A stretch of 64,000 nucleotides of DNA, taken from RH-AL1 sp964235705. Lineage in GTDB: Bacteria > Pseudomonadota > Alphaproteobacteria > Rhizobiales > Beijerinckiaceae. A model generated the notes under the pieces. That model was not told the DNA's origin. It was given only the letters and a program-made list of their open reading frames with translations, and did no database searches. Location of the stretch: NCBI GenBank assembly GCA_964235705.1, contig CAXSDP010000009.1:24734-88733 (forward strand), read 5' to 3'. How positions within the stretch are numbered: the stretch's first letter is position 1; every line of letters starts with the position of its first letter. Of this stretch, positions 42,682 to 51,265 are shown piece after piece. A program made the translations under genes and the position numbers.

Positions 42682-43656
42682 CTACATGTCGAAGTTTATC
42701 ATCTTCTTCATGATGAAGATGCCGGCGCCCATCCACAGCGCGCAGCCGCCGAGCACCATGTGGCCGGTGGACGTGATGAAGAGCAGCGCGATGTAACCGG
42801 GGCTGGTCAGGTAAACGAAGAAGGCGACGATCGGGGGCAGCGCCCCGATGATCCCGGCCGACGCCTTGGCCTCGCTCGACATGGCCTTGATCTTGCCGCG
42901 CATCTTCTTGCGGTCGCGCAGCACGTTGGACAGGTTGGACAGGGCTTCCGCGAGGTTGCCGCCGGCCTTGGCCTGGATGCTGATGACGATCGAGAAGAAG
43001 TTGGCCTCCGGCGCGGGGACCCGGTCGATGAGCCGCTCCACCGCCTCGGGGATGGTCAGGCCCATGGCCTGCGCCTCCACCATCACGCGGAACTCCGTGC
43101 GAACCGGTTCGGTCGCCTCGTTGGCGATGTTGCGGAGGCAGTCGCCGAGCGGGATGCCGGCCTTGATGCCGCGCACGATCATGTCGACCGCGGCGGGGAA
43201 GCCGGCGAGGAACTTCTTGATCCTGCGCTTGCGCAGGGTGCTCAGGACGTAGGCCGGCATGCCGACGCCCAAGGTGATGGCGAGCCCGACGCCCAGCAGC
43301 GGGTTACCCAGCACGAAGACGCCCACCAGCAGCGCCAGCGCCCCGACCACGCCCGACACGATGGTGTAGTTCCGCTTGCTCCAGCCGACGCCGGCCTGGG
43401 CCATCTTGGCCTCGAAGGTGAGCTTCTTGCTCCTGGCCCGCGCGTCGATCTCCTTCAGGCTGTCGGCGACCTGCTTGCGCCGCTTGGCGGCGTCGTTGAC
43501 GCGCGAGGCCACCGCCGCCGGCGCGCGGGAGCGCAGCGCGGCCTGGCGCTTCTCCGCCTTGCCGCTGCCCGACAGCAACGGATCGATGATCGCGTAGTAG
43601 ACACCGCCGACGGCCAGGGTCGCGAGCAGTGGGACGACGATCTGGGACGTTTCCAT
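42682..43656 (-). CDS. tadB: Tad pilus inner-membrane platform protein TadB
   Basis: A 324-residue T2SSF-family protein: N-terminal membrane span, a basic cytoplasmic segment (RKQVADSLKEIDARARSKK), two spans around residues 100-145, and the F domain (FLAGFPAAVDMIVRGIKAGIPLGDCLRNIANEATEPVRTEF). It partners TadC under the CpaF ATPase. It lies 14 bp after cpaF in the operon. Confidence 0.93.
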   Translation of the reverse strand: METSQIVVPLLATLAVGGVYYAIIDPLLSGSGKAEKRQAALRSRAPAAVASRVNDAAKRRKQVADSLKEIDARARSKKLTFEAKMAQAGVGWSKRNYTIVSGVVGALALLVGVFVLGNPLLGVGLAITLGVGMPAYVLSTLRKRRIKKFLAGFPAAVDMIVRGIKAGIPLGDCLRNIANEATEPVRTEFRVMVEAQAMGLTIPEAVERLIDRVPAPEANFFSIVISIQAKAGGNLAEALSNLSNVLRDRKKMRGKIKAMSSEAKASAGIIGALPPIVAFFVYLTSPGYIALLFITSTGHMVLGGCALWMGAGIFIMKKMINFDM

Positions 43657-43670
43657 GCCAACGCTCCGCT

Positions 43671-45119
43671 TTACGGCTCGTCCTTGACTTCCGCCGCGTC
43701 GAGGGCGACGGCGAGGCGCTTTTCCTCGCCGAAGTAGCGGGCCCGTTCCCAGAAGCGCGGCCGGCCGACGCCGGTGGAGCGGTGGCGCCCCTTGAGGCGA
43801 CCGGCCGCGTCCTCCCCGGTGATGTCGTAGAGCAGGATGTCCTGGGTCGTGATCACCTCGCCCTCCATGCCCATCACCTCCGTCACGTGGGTGATGCGCC
43901 GGGACCCGTCGCGCAGGCGCGCGGCCTGGATGATGACGTCGACCGAGGACACGATCATCTCGCGGATGGTCTTGGACGGCAGCGAGAACCCGCCCATCGT
44001 GATCATGGATTCCATGCGGCTCAGCGCTTCGCGCGGCGAGTTCGCGTGCAGCGTCCCCATGGAGCCGTCGTGGCCGGTGTTCATCGCCTGGAGCAGGTCG
44101 AAGGCTTCGGGGCCACGGACCTCGCCGACGATGATCCGCTCGGGACGCATGCGCAGGCAGTTCTTCACGAGGTCGCGCATCGTCACGGCGCCGGACCCTT
44201 CGAGGTTGGGCGGCCGCGTTTCCAGGCGCACCACGTGGGGTTGCTGGAGCTGCAGCTCCGCCGCGTCCTCGCAGGTGATGACCCGTTCGTCGTGCTCGAT
44301 GTAGTTGGTCAGGCAGTTGAGCAGCGTCGTCTTGCCCGAGCCGGTGCCGCCCGAGATCACGACGTTGCAGCGCACCTTGCCGATGATCTTGAGGATCTCA
44401 CCGCCCTCGGGCGAGATCGCCCCGAAGCGGATCAACTGGTCGAGCGTCAGCTTGTCCTTGCGGAACTTGCGGATGGTGAGGGCCGGCCCGTCGATGGCGA
44501 GCGGCGGCGCGATGACGTTGACGCGCGAGCCGTCCATCAGGCGGGCGTCGCAGATGGGCGAGGCCTCGTCGACGCGGCGCCCGACCTGGCTGACGATGCG
44601 CTGGCAGATGTTCATCAACTGGGCGTTGTCGCGGAACCGGATGTTGGTGAGCTGGATCTTGCCGCCGACCTCGATGAAGGTCCGCTTGGCTCCGTTCACC
44701 ATGATGTCGGCGATGTCGTCGCGGGCGAGCAGCGGCTCGAGCGGCCCGTAACCCAGCACGTCGTTGCAGATGTCGCTGAGCAGGTCCTCCTGCTCGGCGA
44801 TCGACATGATGACGTTCTTGATGGCGATGATCTCGCCGACGATGTCGCGGATCTCGCCGCGCGCCGAGTCGGGATCGAGGCGCGACAGCTGCGACAGGTC
44901 GATCGCCTCGATCAAGGCGCCGAAGATCATGCTCTTGGTCACGTAGTAGTCGTCGGACCGTGGCGGCTCGAGCGAGGGCGCCGGCGCCTCGGCGGCGCGT
45001 GATGCCGGCGCGGGAGCTGGCTTGAGCGGCGTGGCTTTGGCCGGCGCGGCACTGGCGATGACGGGCCTGGGCCGCTCCTCCACCGCCACCGGACCGGCGC
45101 CAGCGCGTTTGCCGAACAT
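43671..45119 (-). CDS. cpaF: Tad/Cpa pilus ATPase CpaF (TadA)
   Basis: A 482-residue type II/IV secretion ATPase. An Ala/Pro-rich N-terminal leader (to about residue 55) precedes the catalytic domain, which has Walker A GGTGSGKTT at about residue 260, the Asp box and LRMRPERIIVGEVRGPEAFDLLQAMNTGHDGSMGTLHANSPREAL with Walker B and His box. It powers Flp pilus assembly and retraction. The ATG at 45119 was preferred to a TTG two codons before. It sits between cpaE and tadB. Confidence 0.95.
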   Translation of the reverse strand: MFGKRAGAGPVAVEERPRPVIASAAPAKATPLKPAPAPASRAAEAPAPSLEPPRSDDYYVTKSMIFGALIEAIDLSQLSRLDPDSARGEIRDIVGEIIAIKNVIMSIAEQEDLLSDICNDVLGYGPLEPLLARDDIADIMVNGAKRTFIEVGGKIQLTNIRFRDNAQLMNICQRIVSQVGRRVDEASPICDARLMDGSRVNVIAPPLAIDGPALTIRKFRKDKLTLDQLIRFGAISPEGGEILKIIGKVRCNVVISGGTGSGKTTLLNCLTNYIEHDERVITCEDAAELQLQQPHVVRLETRPPNLEGSGAVTMRDLVKNCLRMRPERIIVGEVRGPEAFDLLQAMNTGHDGSMGTLHANSPREALSRMESMITMGGFSLPSKTIREMIVSSVDVIIQAARLRDGSRRITHVTEVMGMEGEVITTQDILLYDITGEDAAGRLKGRHRSTGVGRPRFWERARYFGEEKRLAVALDAAEVKDEP

Positions 45120-45198
45120 GCTCAACTCCGTTCCCAGGCATCAAACCGAGTCGTCGGTCAGGACCGTCGGCGACGGGTCGGGATCCCGCTGCCGCCCG

Positions 45199-46434
45199 CT
45201 ACGAGGCCTTCTTGCCGGAGAGCTTGGACATGAAAGGTTTAAGTATGTTCCTCGTCGCCCGGCGGATTTCGGGTTTTCCGGTCACGGTCCTGGCCAGCTC
45301 GGCGAAGGTGGCGGCGATCTTGTGGGAGGCTTCCACCTCCACGATCATCTGGCCGTTGTTCGCCGCCGTCCCGAACAGCTTGGGCTCGAAGGCGATCGTG
45401 GCGTCGGCGGGAAGGTCGACGGCCTTGCAGAAGTCGGGGATGGCGATCTCCGGGCGTTTCGGCATCCCGACCCCGTTCATCACCAGGCGCGGCAGGGCGT
45501 CGTGCGGTCGGGCGGCGCGCAGCGTGTCGACCAAGCCCTTGGCGTTGCGCAGGCTGGCGAGGTCGGGGGCGGCGACGAGCACCACCTCGTCGGCGCCCAC
45601 CAGCATGCGACGGCCCCAGGCGGTCCAAACGTGGGGGATGTCGAGCACGATGCACGGCGTCGAGGCGCGCAGGAGGTCGACGAGCAGGTCGAACGCGGTC
45701 TCCGGAAAATCGTAAAGCTTGTCCAGCGTGGCCGGCGCGGCGAGGATGCTGAGCCTGTCGGTGCAGCGCGACAGCAGCCGGTCCAGCAGGTTGGCATCGA
45801 GGCGGTCGGGCGCGAACACCGCCTCGGCGATGCCTTGCGGCGGGTCCTGGTTGAAATCGAGGCCGGTCGTGCCGAAGCCGAGGTCCATGTCGGCGATGAC
45901 GGTTTGCAGTTGCAGGTCGCGCGCCACCGCGAAGGCCATGTTGTGGGCCACCGTCGACGCGCCGGCGCCGCCCTTGACGCCCACGACGGCGATGACCTTG
46001 CCGAGCGGCTGCGCGTTGGCGTTGTAGAGGCCGGCGATCGCGCGGATGAAGTCGAGCACGGTGAAGGGCCACACGAGGTAGTCGCTGACGCCGCGTGCGA
46101 TGAGGTCGCGGTAGAGCACGATATCGTTGACGTGGCCGGCGACGACGACCTTGGTGCCGGCGTCGCAGAACTCGGCGAGGGCTTCCAGGCTGGCGATCAA
46201 CTCGTCGCGGTCCGCGTTGCTTTCCAGCACGATGACGTTGGGTGTGGGCGCGCTGCGGAAGGCCTCCACGGCCGCGAGCGTCCCGCCCATGTGCAGTTTG
46301 GCGTGCGCCTTCTCCATGCGGCGATCGGCGGTGGCGCCCCCGATCACCTGCGCGATCTCGGACGTTTCGCAGAACGCCTGCAGCGAGATGCGCGGGACGG
46401 ACCCTATCAGGTCGGCATCTGCGGAACCGATCAT
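45199..46434 (-). CDS. cpaE: Pilus assembly protein CpaE (TadZ)
   Basis: A 411-residue protein with an atypical receiver-like N-terminal domain (about residues 55-155) followed by a ParA/MinD-like ATPase domain. The deviant Walker A is VVGVKGGAGAST near residue 170, lacking the second Lys as is usual in CpaE; IADMDLGFGTTG follows. CpaE places the pilus machine at the pole. Its start overlaps the cpaD stop by one base (TGATG). Confidence 0.92.
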   Translation of the reverse strand: MIGSADADLIGSVPRISLQAFCETSEIAQVIGGATADRRMEKAHAKLHMGGTLAAVEAFRSAPTPNVIVLESNADRDELIASLEALAEFCDAGTKVVVAGHVNDIVLYRDLIARGVSDYLVWPFTVLDFIRAIAGLYNANAQPLGKVIAVVGVKGGAGASTVAHNMAFAVARDLQLQTVIADMDLGFGTTGLDFNQDPPQGIAEAVFAPDRLDANLLDRLLSRCTDRLSILAAPATLDKLYDFPETAFDLLVDLLRASTPCIVLDIPHVWTAWGRRMLVGADEVVLVAAPDLASLRNAKGLVDTLRAARPHDALPRLVMNGVGMPKRPEIAIPDFCKAVDLPADATIAFEPKLFGTAANNGQMIVEVEASHKIAATFAELARTVTGKPEIRRATRNILKPFMSKLSGKKAS

Positions 46435-47189
46435 CAACCCCCTCCCACCGAACCGATGTTGCTGTTGTGCGTCGACCAGCCGGTGTTGGGGTCGGTGCCG
46501 CCCCGGATCGAGTTGATGCCGCGGATGCGGATGAGGGCGTCGGACTGCTCCTCGCCGCGCGGGGTCGCGAGGTCGCGGGGGTCTGACGTTTGGGCGGCGA
46601 GCGTCGCCTGCGTCGCGCAGCCGAAGTTCCAGTAGCTCTTGTTGTCCCAGGTCTCGACGCTGCTGCCGGAGGCGAGGTCGCTCGGCCACTGCCCGCATTG
46701 GTCGGCGACCTTCGCCTTGATGCCGACGAAGCTCAGCCTGACCGGCGAAGCGAGTCCGGGGTCGGCCACGGGGTAGCTCGACACCTCCACGCCACCGCGC
46801 GCCCCGCCCGCCGCGAGCACGCGGCGGATGTCGGCGATGACGGCCGGCTGCTCCATGCCGCGCCCACGCGGCACGAGGACCAGGACCGGCCCGTGCCCGC
46901 CGTCGCGGTACTGTTCGGCGAAGGCGTAAACCTGCTTGGCGGAATGGGTGTCGAGCCTGCCGCCGCCGCTCGCCGGGAACACGTCCATCGCCGTGCGCGC
47001 CTCGGCCAGCACGATCGGGTGGCGGGCGTGGTAATCCTCGAGCGCGATCGCCGACGGCTTGATCCTGTCGGTCGTACCGCAGCCGGCGAGCGCGAGCAGC
47101 GCGGCGACCACGCCGGCGATCCTTGGGCCGGCGATCCTTGGGCCGGCGATCCTTGGGCCAGGGGGGATTGCGGAGGCTGTCATGAGCAT
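46434..47189 (-). CDS. cpaD: Pilus assembly lipoprotein CpaD
   Basis: A 251-residue outer-membrane-targeted lipoprotein of the CpaD family. After a long signal sequence the lipobox LLALAGC precedes the mature part, with typical CpaD segments DYHARHPIVLAEARTAMDVFP and the C-terminal NFGCATQATLAAQTSDPRDLATPR. The n-region contains three copies of GPRIA generated by a 15-bp tandem repeat. The start at 47189 overlaps the cpaC stop by one base. CpaD probably stabilises the secretin. Confidence 0.9.
   Translation of the reverse strand: MLMTASAIPPGPRIAGPRIAGPRIAGVVAALLALAGCGTTDRIKPSAIALEDYHARHPIVLAEARTAMDVFPASGGGRLDTHSAKQVYAFAEQYRDGGHGPVLVLVPRGRGMEQPAVIADIRRVLAAGGARGGVEVSSYPVADPGLASPVRLSFVGIKAKVADQCGQWPSDLASGSSVETWDNKSYWNFGCATQATLAAQTSDPRDLATPRGEEQSDALIRIRGINSIRGGTDPNTGWSTHNSNIGSVGGG
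47115..47159. repeat. 15-bp perfect tandem repeat ×3 in the cpaD signal sequence
   Basis: Three identical copies of GGCGATCCTTGGGCC (47115-47129, 47130-47144, 47145-47159) encode GPRIA repeats before the hydrophobic core of the CpaD signal peptide. Identity of all copies suggests recent expansion. Confidence 0.95.
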
Positions 47190-48658
47190 CAATCCTGGAT
47201 GAAGCCGACGTGGCCGCGGTAGTTCTTGACGGCTTCGGGGTTGCTCGGTGTCGCGTAGAGTTTGTTCATGCGGCCCAGCAGCCAGGCTTGCGGGTCGGTC
47301 GCCTCGGTGAAGCCGTCGTCCGGCTTGACGACCGCGCTCGGCGCGATCGGCTTGACGATGATCGGCGTGACGAAGATCAGCAGCTCGGTCTCGTTGCGCT
47401 GGTAGTCGCGCGAGCGGAACAGCGTGCCCAGGATCGGGATGTTGAGCAGCCCGGGCAGGCCGTTGATGGTTTGCAGCGACTGCTGCTGGATGAGGCCGGC
47501 GGTGGCGATGGAGCCACCCGACGGCAGCTCGATCGTCGTCTCGTTCTTGCGGGTCAGCAGGCCGGGCGTCGACACGCCGCCGACGATCGCGCCGTGGGTG
47601 AAGTCGAGGTCGGACACCTCGGTGGCGAGGTGGAGCAGGATGCGGCCCTCGGAAAGGACGACCGGCTCGAAGTTGATGGTGATGCCGTAGGGCTTGAAGG
47701 CGGCGCCCGTGGTACAGGCGGACGACGAGGTGGTGCCGGCCCCCGACGAAGCGCCCGAACAGATGAGGCCGGTCGAATAGGGGAACTCGCCGCCCACCGT
47801 GAACTTGGCGCTTTCCCCGGACACGGCGGTCACCGTCGGCTCGGCGAGCGTGTGGGTCACGCCGTAGCGCTCGAAGGCCTGCAGCGTCGCCTTCAAGCCG
47901 TTGTAGGAGTTGATGTTGAGCGCCGTGGTCGTCGGGGCGGCGCTGCCGTCGCCGAACGCGGCGCTGCCGGCGGAGAGCGCGCCGTTGATCGCGAACGGGT
48001 TGTACTGGGTCAACGCGCCCCACGAACTCGATGAGATCCCGAGCTGCTTGGCGATGTCGCGGCGCATCTCGGACACGGTGACCTTCAACATGACCTGGTC
48101 GCGGCCGCGGATCGTCAGCGAGTTGATGACGAGGCCGCCAGTGCCCGAGCCCGGCGGGCCACCGGTCGCGTTTTTCGCATAGCCTTGGGCCATGTCCGAC
48201 GCCCGCTGCGCATCCTCGGCCGAATCGACGGCGCCGGTCAGGATGATGGTGTCGTTGACCGTGCGCACTTGGATGGCGGCGGTCGGCAAGGCCGTGCGCA
48301 GGATCTGGGTGAGTTCCCCGATGTCGCGACCGATGTTGATCTCGTAGGACGCGATCTGCCGCCCCCCCTTGTCGAGCGCGAACAGCGAGGTTTGGCCGGC
48401 ACCGGCGCCGATGATGTAGATGCGGCGCGCGGTGCGCACCACGGCGTTGGCGACGGCCGGGTTGGCGACGAAGATCTCGGCGGCGTCCTCCGGCAGGTCG
48501 ATGATCGCCGACTTACCGACGCCCATGCTGATGCGACGGGCATCGGCGTTGACGATTTCCTGCGGCGCGGCGCGGGAGCGCGCGGGGGCGGGTTGCACCG
48601 CCGCCGCGGTCAGCAGCGCGGCCAGCGCGATCCGGCCGGCGTTCGCCAGGGCGGTCAT
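47189..48658 (-). CDS. cpaC: Pilus secretin CpaC (RcpA)
   Basis: A 489-residue outer-membrane secretin. After a signal peptide (cleavage near PAPARS) comes the pilus N-terminal domain (ISMGVGKSAIIDLPEDAAEIFVANPAVANAVV), a BON-like segment (TVNDTIILTGAVDSAEDAQRA), and the secretin core (PSGGSIATAGLIQQQSLQTINGLPGLLNIPILGTLFRSRDYQRNETELLIFVTPIIV). It forms the ring through which the Flp pilus passes. Start overlaps the cpaB stop by four bases. Confidence 0.95.
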   Translation of the reverse strand: MTALANAGRIALAALLTAAAVQPAPARSRAAPQEIVNADARRISMGVGKSAIIDLPEDAAEIFVANPAVANAVVRTARRIYIIGAGAGQTSLFALDKGGRQIASYEINIGRDIGELTQILRTALPTAAIQVRTVNDTIILTGAVDSAEDAQRASDMAQGYAKNATGGPPGSGTGGLVINSLTIRGRDQVMLKVTVSEMRRDIAKQLGISSSSWGALTQYNPFAINGALSAGSAAFGDGSAAPTTTALNINSYNGLKATLQAFERYGVTHTLAEPTVTAVSGESAKFTVGGEFPYSTGLICSGASSGAGTTSSSACTTGAAFKPYGITINFEPVVLSEGRILLHLATEVSDLDFTHGAIVGGVSTPGLLTRKNETTIELPSGGSIATAGLIQQQSLQTINGLPGLLNIPILGTLFRSRDYQRNETELLIFVTPIIVKPIAPSAVVKPDDGFTEATDPQAWLLGRMNKLYATPSNPEAVKNYRGHVGFIQD

Positions 48659-49437
48659 CGGATCCGCGCCTGGGTGGGCGTGCCGAAACGGATGACCGTC
48701 ATCGTCTGCGGCGCCTCGACCGGCTTGACGGGATCGCTCTTGTCGGAATCGACCATGCTCCGCAGCGACAAGGTGAGCTGGCCGGTCCGTTGGGCGAGGA
48801 TCACCTTCTCGGCCTGGTCGGCGGTGAGCTCCAGCGTCGCGGTCGATCCCTGGATCGTGCGTTCGGCCGCCTTCTCCTGCACGGCCTGGCCAATGGCGAG
48901 CACGCGGATGTTGGAGAGGATGGTCTCGCTCGCCAGCGCCGCCGGCGCGTCGTCAGGGTGGTAGATGCGGATGACGTCGACGTGGTCGTTGGGCAGGATG
49001 AAGCCGCCGGCGGTCTTGCCCTGGTCGGCGATGTCGATGGCGACCGCCCGCGACCCGCTCGGCAGCACGGCCGACAGGAACCCGGAGCCGGCGCCTTTCA
49101 CCAGCCGTTCGGTGCGCAGCGGCTCCCCGGCGGCGAAGTTGGAGCGGACGATGGAGCCCTTGACGTCGGCCACGGCGTTCGGCTGCTGGCTCTGGCGGAT
49201 CGTGCCGGCGGGCACCTGGTCCTTCGGCCAGCTCTGCCAGCGCATGTCGGGCTCGTTCACCACCGAGCCGAAGCCGAGGTCGTGGGCGGCGACCAGCACC
49301 CCGTCGGTCGTCGGCACCGGTGGCGGCAGCGCGACGGCGCGCACCGGCTCGGGCTGTTTCGTGCCCGACATGAGATAGGCGGCGCCGAGTCCGGCGGCGA
49401 GGGCGACACCCAGGACGATGAGGCGAGCTGCTTTCAT
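48655..49437 (-). CDS. cpaB: Pilus assembly protein CpaB (RcpC)
   Basis: A 260-residue protein with an N-terminal membrane anchor (LIVLGVALAAGLGAAYLMSG), a SAF domain (DGVLVAAHDLGFGSVVNEPDM and GSIVRSNFAAGEPLRTERLV) and the RcpC domain (VLPSGSRAVAIDIADQGKTAGGFILPNDHVDVI). It links the secretin with the inner-membrane platform. It is the first gene of the long cpaB-C-D-E-F-tadB-C unit; a CtrA-like motif lies 61 bp upstream. ATG 49437 was chosen over one five codons earlier. Confidence 0.92.
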   Translation of the reverse strand: MKAARLIVLGVALAAGLGAAYLMSGTKQPEPVRAVALPPPVPTTDGVLVAAHDLGFGSVVNEPDMRWQSWPKDQVPAGTIRQSQQPNAVADVKGSIVRSNFAAGEPLRTERLVKGAGSGFLSAVLPSGSRAVAIDIADQGKTAGGFILPNDHVDVIRIYHPDDAPAALASETILSNIRVLAIGQAVQEKAAERTIQGSTATLELTADQAEKVILAQRTGQLTLSLRSMVDSDKSDPVKPVEAPQTMTVIRFGTPTQARIR

Positions 49438-49497
49438 GCGGGTCGGGACCAAAGGCGCACCCGGAGCGGGCGCACCGACGATTTGACCCGGAAACCC

Positions 49498-49512
49498 TCA
49501 AATTATGGTTAA
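49498..49512 (-). promoter_or_regulatory. CtrA-like site upstream of cpaB
   Basis: On the plus strand TCAA-ATTATGG-TTAA, one mismatch from TTAA-N7-TTAA, in an unusually AT-rich patch between cpaA and cpaB. In Caulobacter CtrA controls pilus genes, so a promoter function is reasonable but unproven. Confidence 0.45.
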
Positions 49513-49559
49513 TGGAATCTCGCATTCGTTGGGATCCGCCGCGCGTCGAGTCCGGGGCG

Positions 49560-50066
49560 TCAAGCCGCGGCGGCGGCGGTCCACAGCAGGGTTTGCGGGT
49601 AGACGAAGAGCCCGGCGGCCGCGAGGGCGATGCCGTAGGGTATGCCGGCTTCGCGCTCGTGGAGGCGCGTGATCCATCCGACGCCCAAGGCGAAGCGGGG
49701 GAGCGGGACCTGCCTGGCCGCGAGCAGGGCCAGCGTGAGGCCGCCGCCGATCAAGGCCGACACGGTGCCGTAGTCGAGCAGGCGGTCCCAGCCGATCCAC
49801 AGTGCCGTGGCGGCGGCGAGCTTGGCGTCACCGCCGCCGATCCAGCCCATGGCGAACATGGTGAAGGTGGCGACGAGCACGCCGCACCCGCACGCCACGT
49901 GCACGCCGATCGCCGCCGCCGGTAGGCCGGCGAGCAGCGCGAAGGGCAGGAAGACGAGGCACAGCGCGATCGAGACTCGGTTGGAGATCGTCATGGTGAA
50001 GAGGTCAGATAGGGCGGAGAAGGCCATGACGGCTGGAAAGAAGACGAGTGTCGTGAATTGCAGCAT
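49560..50066 (-). CDS. cpaA: Prepilin peptidase CpaA (TadV)
   Basis: A 168-residue A24-type aspartic membrane peptidase with six hydrophobic spans. The two catalytic Asp residues are in FSALSDLFTMTISNR (first) and GWIGGGDAKLAAA (GxGD motif). It cleaves the Flp prepilin leader. Start ATG 50066. It lies between flp and cpaB on the same strand, separated from flp by a hairpin terminator, which would lower its expression relative to the pilin. Confidence 0.94.
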   Translation of the reverse strand: MLQFTTLVFFPAVMAFSALSDLFTMTISNRVSIALCLVFLPFALLAGLPAAAIGVHVACGCGVLVATFTMFAMGWIGGGDAKLAAATALWIGWDRLLDYGTVSALIGGGLTLALLAARQVPLPRFALGVGWITRLHEREAGIPYGIALAAAGLFVYPQTLLWTAAAAA

Positions 50067-50164
50067 GGTCGGCCGTCCCTGGTCGTCGTCATGGACTATG
50101 CGTCGAACCATGCACGGGGATGTTTACCGTCGCGTTACGTCGCGCGCGACATCCCCAAACGAGA

Positions 50165-50189
50165 ACGGCTCCGCGCTGGGCGGAGCCGT
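50165..50189 (-). terminator. Terminator between flp and cpaA
   Basis: ACGGCTCCGC (50165-50174) and its exact complement GCGGAGCCGT (50180-50189) form a 10-bp stem with a 5-base loop; on the minus strand the T-rich TTCTCGTTT follows. It lies 57 bp past the flp stop and would cut most transcripts before cpaA. Confidence 0.75.
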
Positions 50190-50245
50190 CGTGTCGAAGT
50201 GGTTCCAACCGATGCGAGGCCAGCCCTCGCCGATCGCGAAACGAC

Positions 50246-50413
50246 TTAGCTGTTCAGGTTGTTGGAGATCTTACCGAACTGGGCGCTCAACTTGGTGCCG
50301 AGCGCGGTGATCGACACGATGATCACGACGGAGATGAGGCCGGCGATCAGGCCGTACTCGATGGCCGTGGCGCCGGACTGGTCGGCGGCGAAACGGTTGA
50401 GGAGCTTCTTCAT
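50246..50413 (-). CDS. flp: Flp-family type IVb pilin
   Basis: A 55-residue pilin. The leader MKKLLNRFAADQSG is followed by the processing region ATAIEYGLIAGLISVVIIV, with the conserved Glu at position 5 of the mature part and the EYGLIA motif; the hydrophobic helix runs to about residue 40 and the tail is KLSAQFGKISNNLNS. It is the structural subunit of the Tad pilus, cleaved by CpaA. The ribosome site TAGGGA lies before the ATG. It is first in the flp-cpaA-cpaB direction and ends before a strong hairpin. Confidence 0.95.
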   Translation of the reverse strand: MKKLLNRFAADQSGATAIEYGLIAGLISVVIIVSITALGTKLSAQFGKISNNLNS

Positions 50414-50734
50414 GGTGGCAATTCCCTACGCTGTTTTCCAAGGACCCCAGCATAAATCCCGTACAGGGCTGCGCTGGAATGACTTGGACGCTAGATGTCA
50501 TATGTTGCGATGCGGTTAAGACGCGTCGATCCCAGTGTTCGCGGATGACAGCCCGCCAATCGTAGTTAAAATAGTGTTCCAGAGATCATTATGTAGAAGA
50601 CCTATCCCAACGGAAAGTATGGTTGGTCGGAATCGTCGTTGCCCTAGCACATTCGACTTCGACAATGTTCATGGAAACTTTACCGTCCTACCCGCTTGCT
50701 GGCGCGTCAGGTGTGGTGTGCGTTGAGGCGTGAC
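50414..50734. other. 321-bp divergent promoter region of flp and the CpaC-N protein
   Basis: An AT-rich region relative to the window. It contains one CtrA half-site (GGTTAAG near 50513) and TAGTTAAAATAG near 50562. Promoter elements for both divergent genes must lie here, but no full CtrA or sigma-54 site could be assigned. Confidence 0.5.
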
Positions 50735-51238
50735 ATGCGTGTGATGGTGTACGGACCTCGAGTGTTGCGGTGTTGGGCCGCCGGCACCGCGATGATGGCG
50801 GCGGTGCCGTGCGTGGCCGGCGACGGGAGGATCGTGGCGGTGATCGATCAGGCCAAGCTGATCAAGATCCCGGCCGGGACGCAGACGCTCGTCATCGGCA
50901 ACCCCACGGTGGCCGACGTCACGCTGATGAAGCAGAACAGCCTGATGATCCTGTCGCCCAAGGCGTTCGGCGAGACGAACTTCATCGCGCTCGACGCGGC
51001 CGGCAACCCCGTCGCGGAGTCGACGATCGAGGTCGTGGCGGGGACCGGCTCGCTGATCGTCCAGCGGGGCATGGACCGCCAGTCCTACAGTTGCGCGCCG
51101 AAATGCCAGCCGACCGAGCGGCTCGGTGACGACGACAAGTACCTGAGCGCCACCGCCACCCAGGACCAGGCGCACACCGCGCGCCTGCTCGCCTCCGCGA
51201 CGCCGGCCGCCGGCAGCACCGTCGCCGGCCCGCGCTGA
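50735..51238 (+). CDS. Stand-alone pilus N-terminal domain protein
   Basis: A 167-residue secreted protein. After a signal peptide (cleavage near CVAGDGR) it has one domain matching the N-terminal domain of CpaC-type secretins (IDQAKLIKIPAGTQTLVIGNPTVADVTLMKQNSLMILSPKAFGETNFIALDAAGNPVAESTIEV), then a cysteine pair (CAPKC) and a polar tail, with no secretin core. It is divergent from flp, which suggests a pilus-linked periplasmic role, for example modulating secretin assembly. ATG 50735 was chosen; an upstream start is possible. It converges with the phosphomannomutase gene with 27 bp between stops. Confidence 0.8.
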   Translation: MRVMVYGPRVLRCWAAGTAMMAAVPCVAGDGRIVAVIDQAKLIKIPAGTQTLVIGNPTVADVTLMKQNSLMILSPKAFGETNFIALDAAGNPVAESTIEVVAGTGSLIVQRGMDRQSYSCAPKCQPTERLGDDDKYLSATATQDQAHTARLLASATPAAGSTVAGPR

Positions 51239-51265
51239 CCCGCCCTCGATCCCTCTGGTGAAGCG

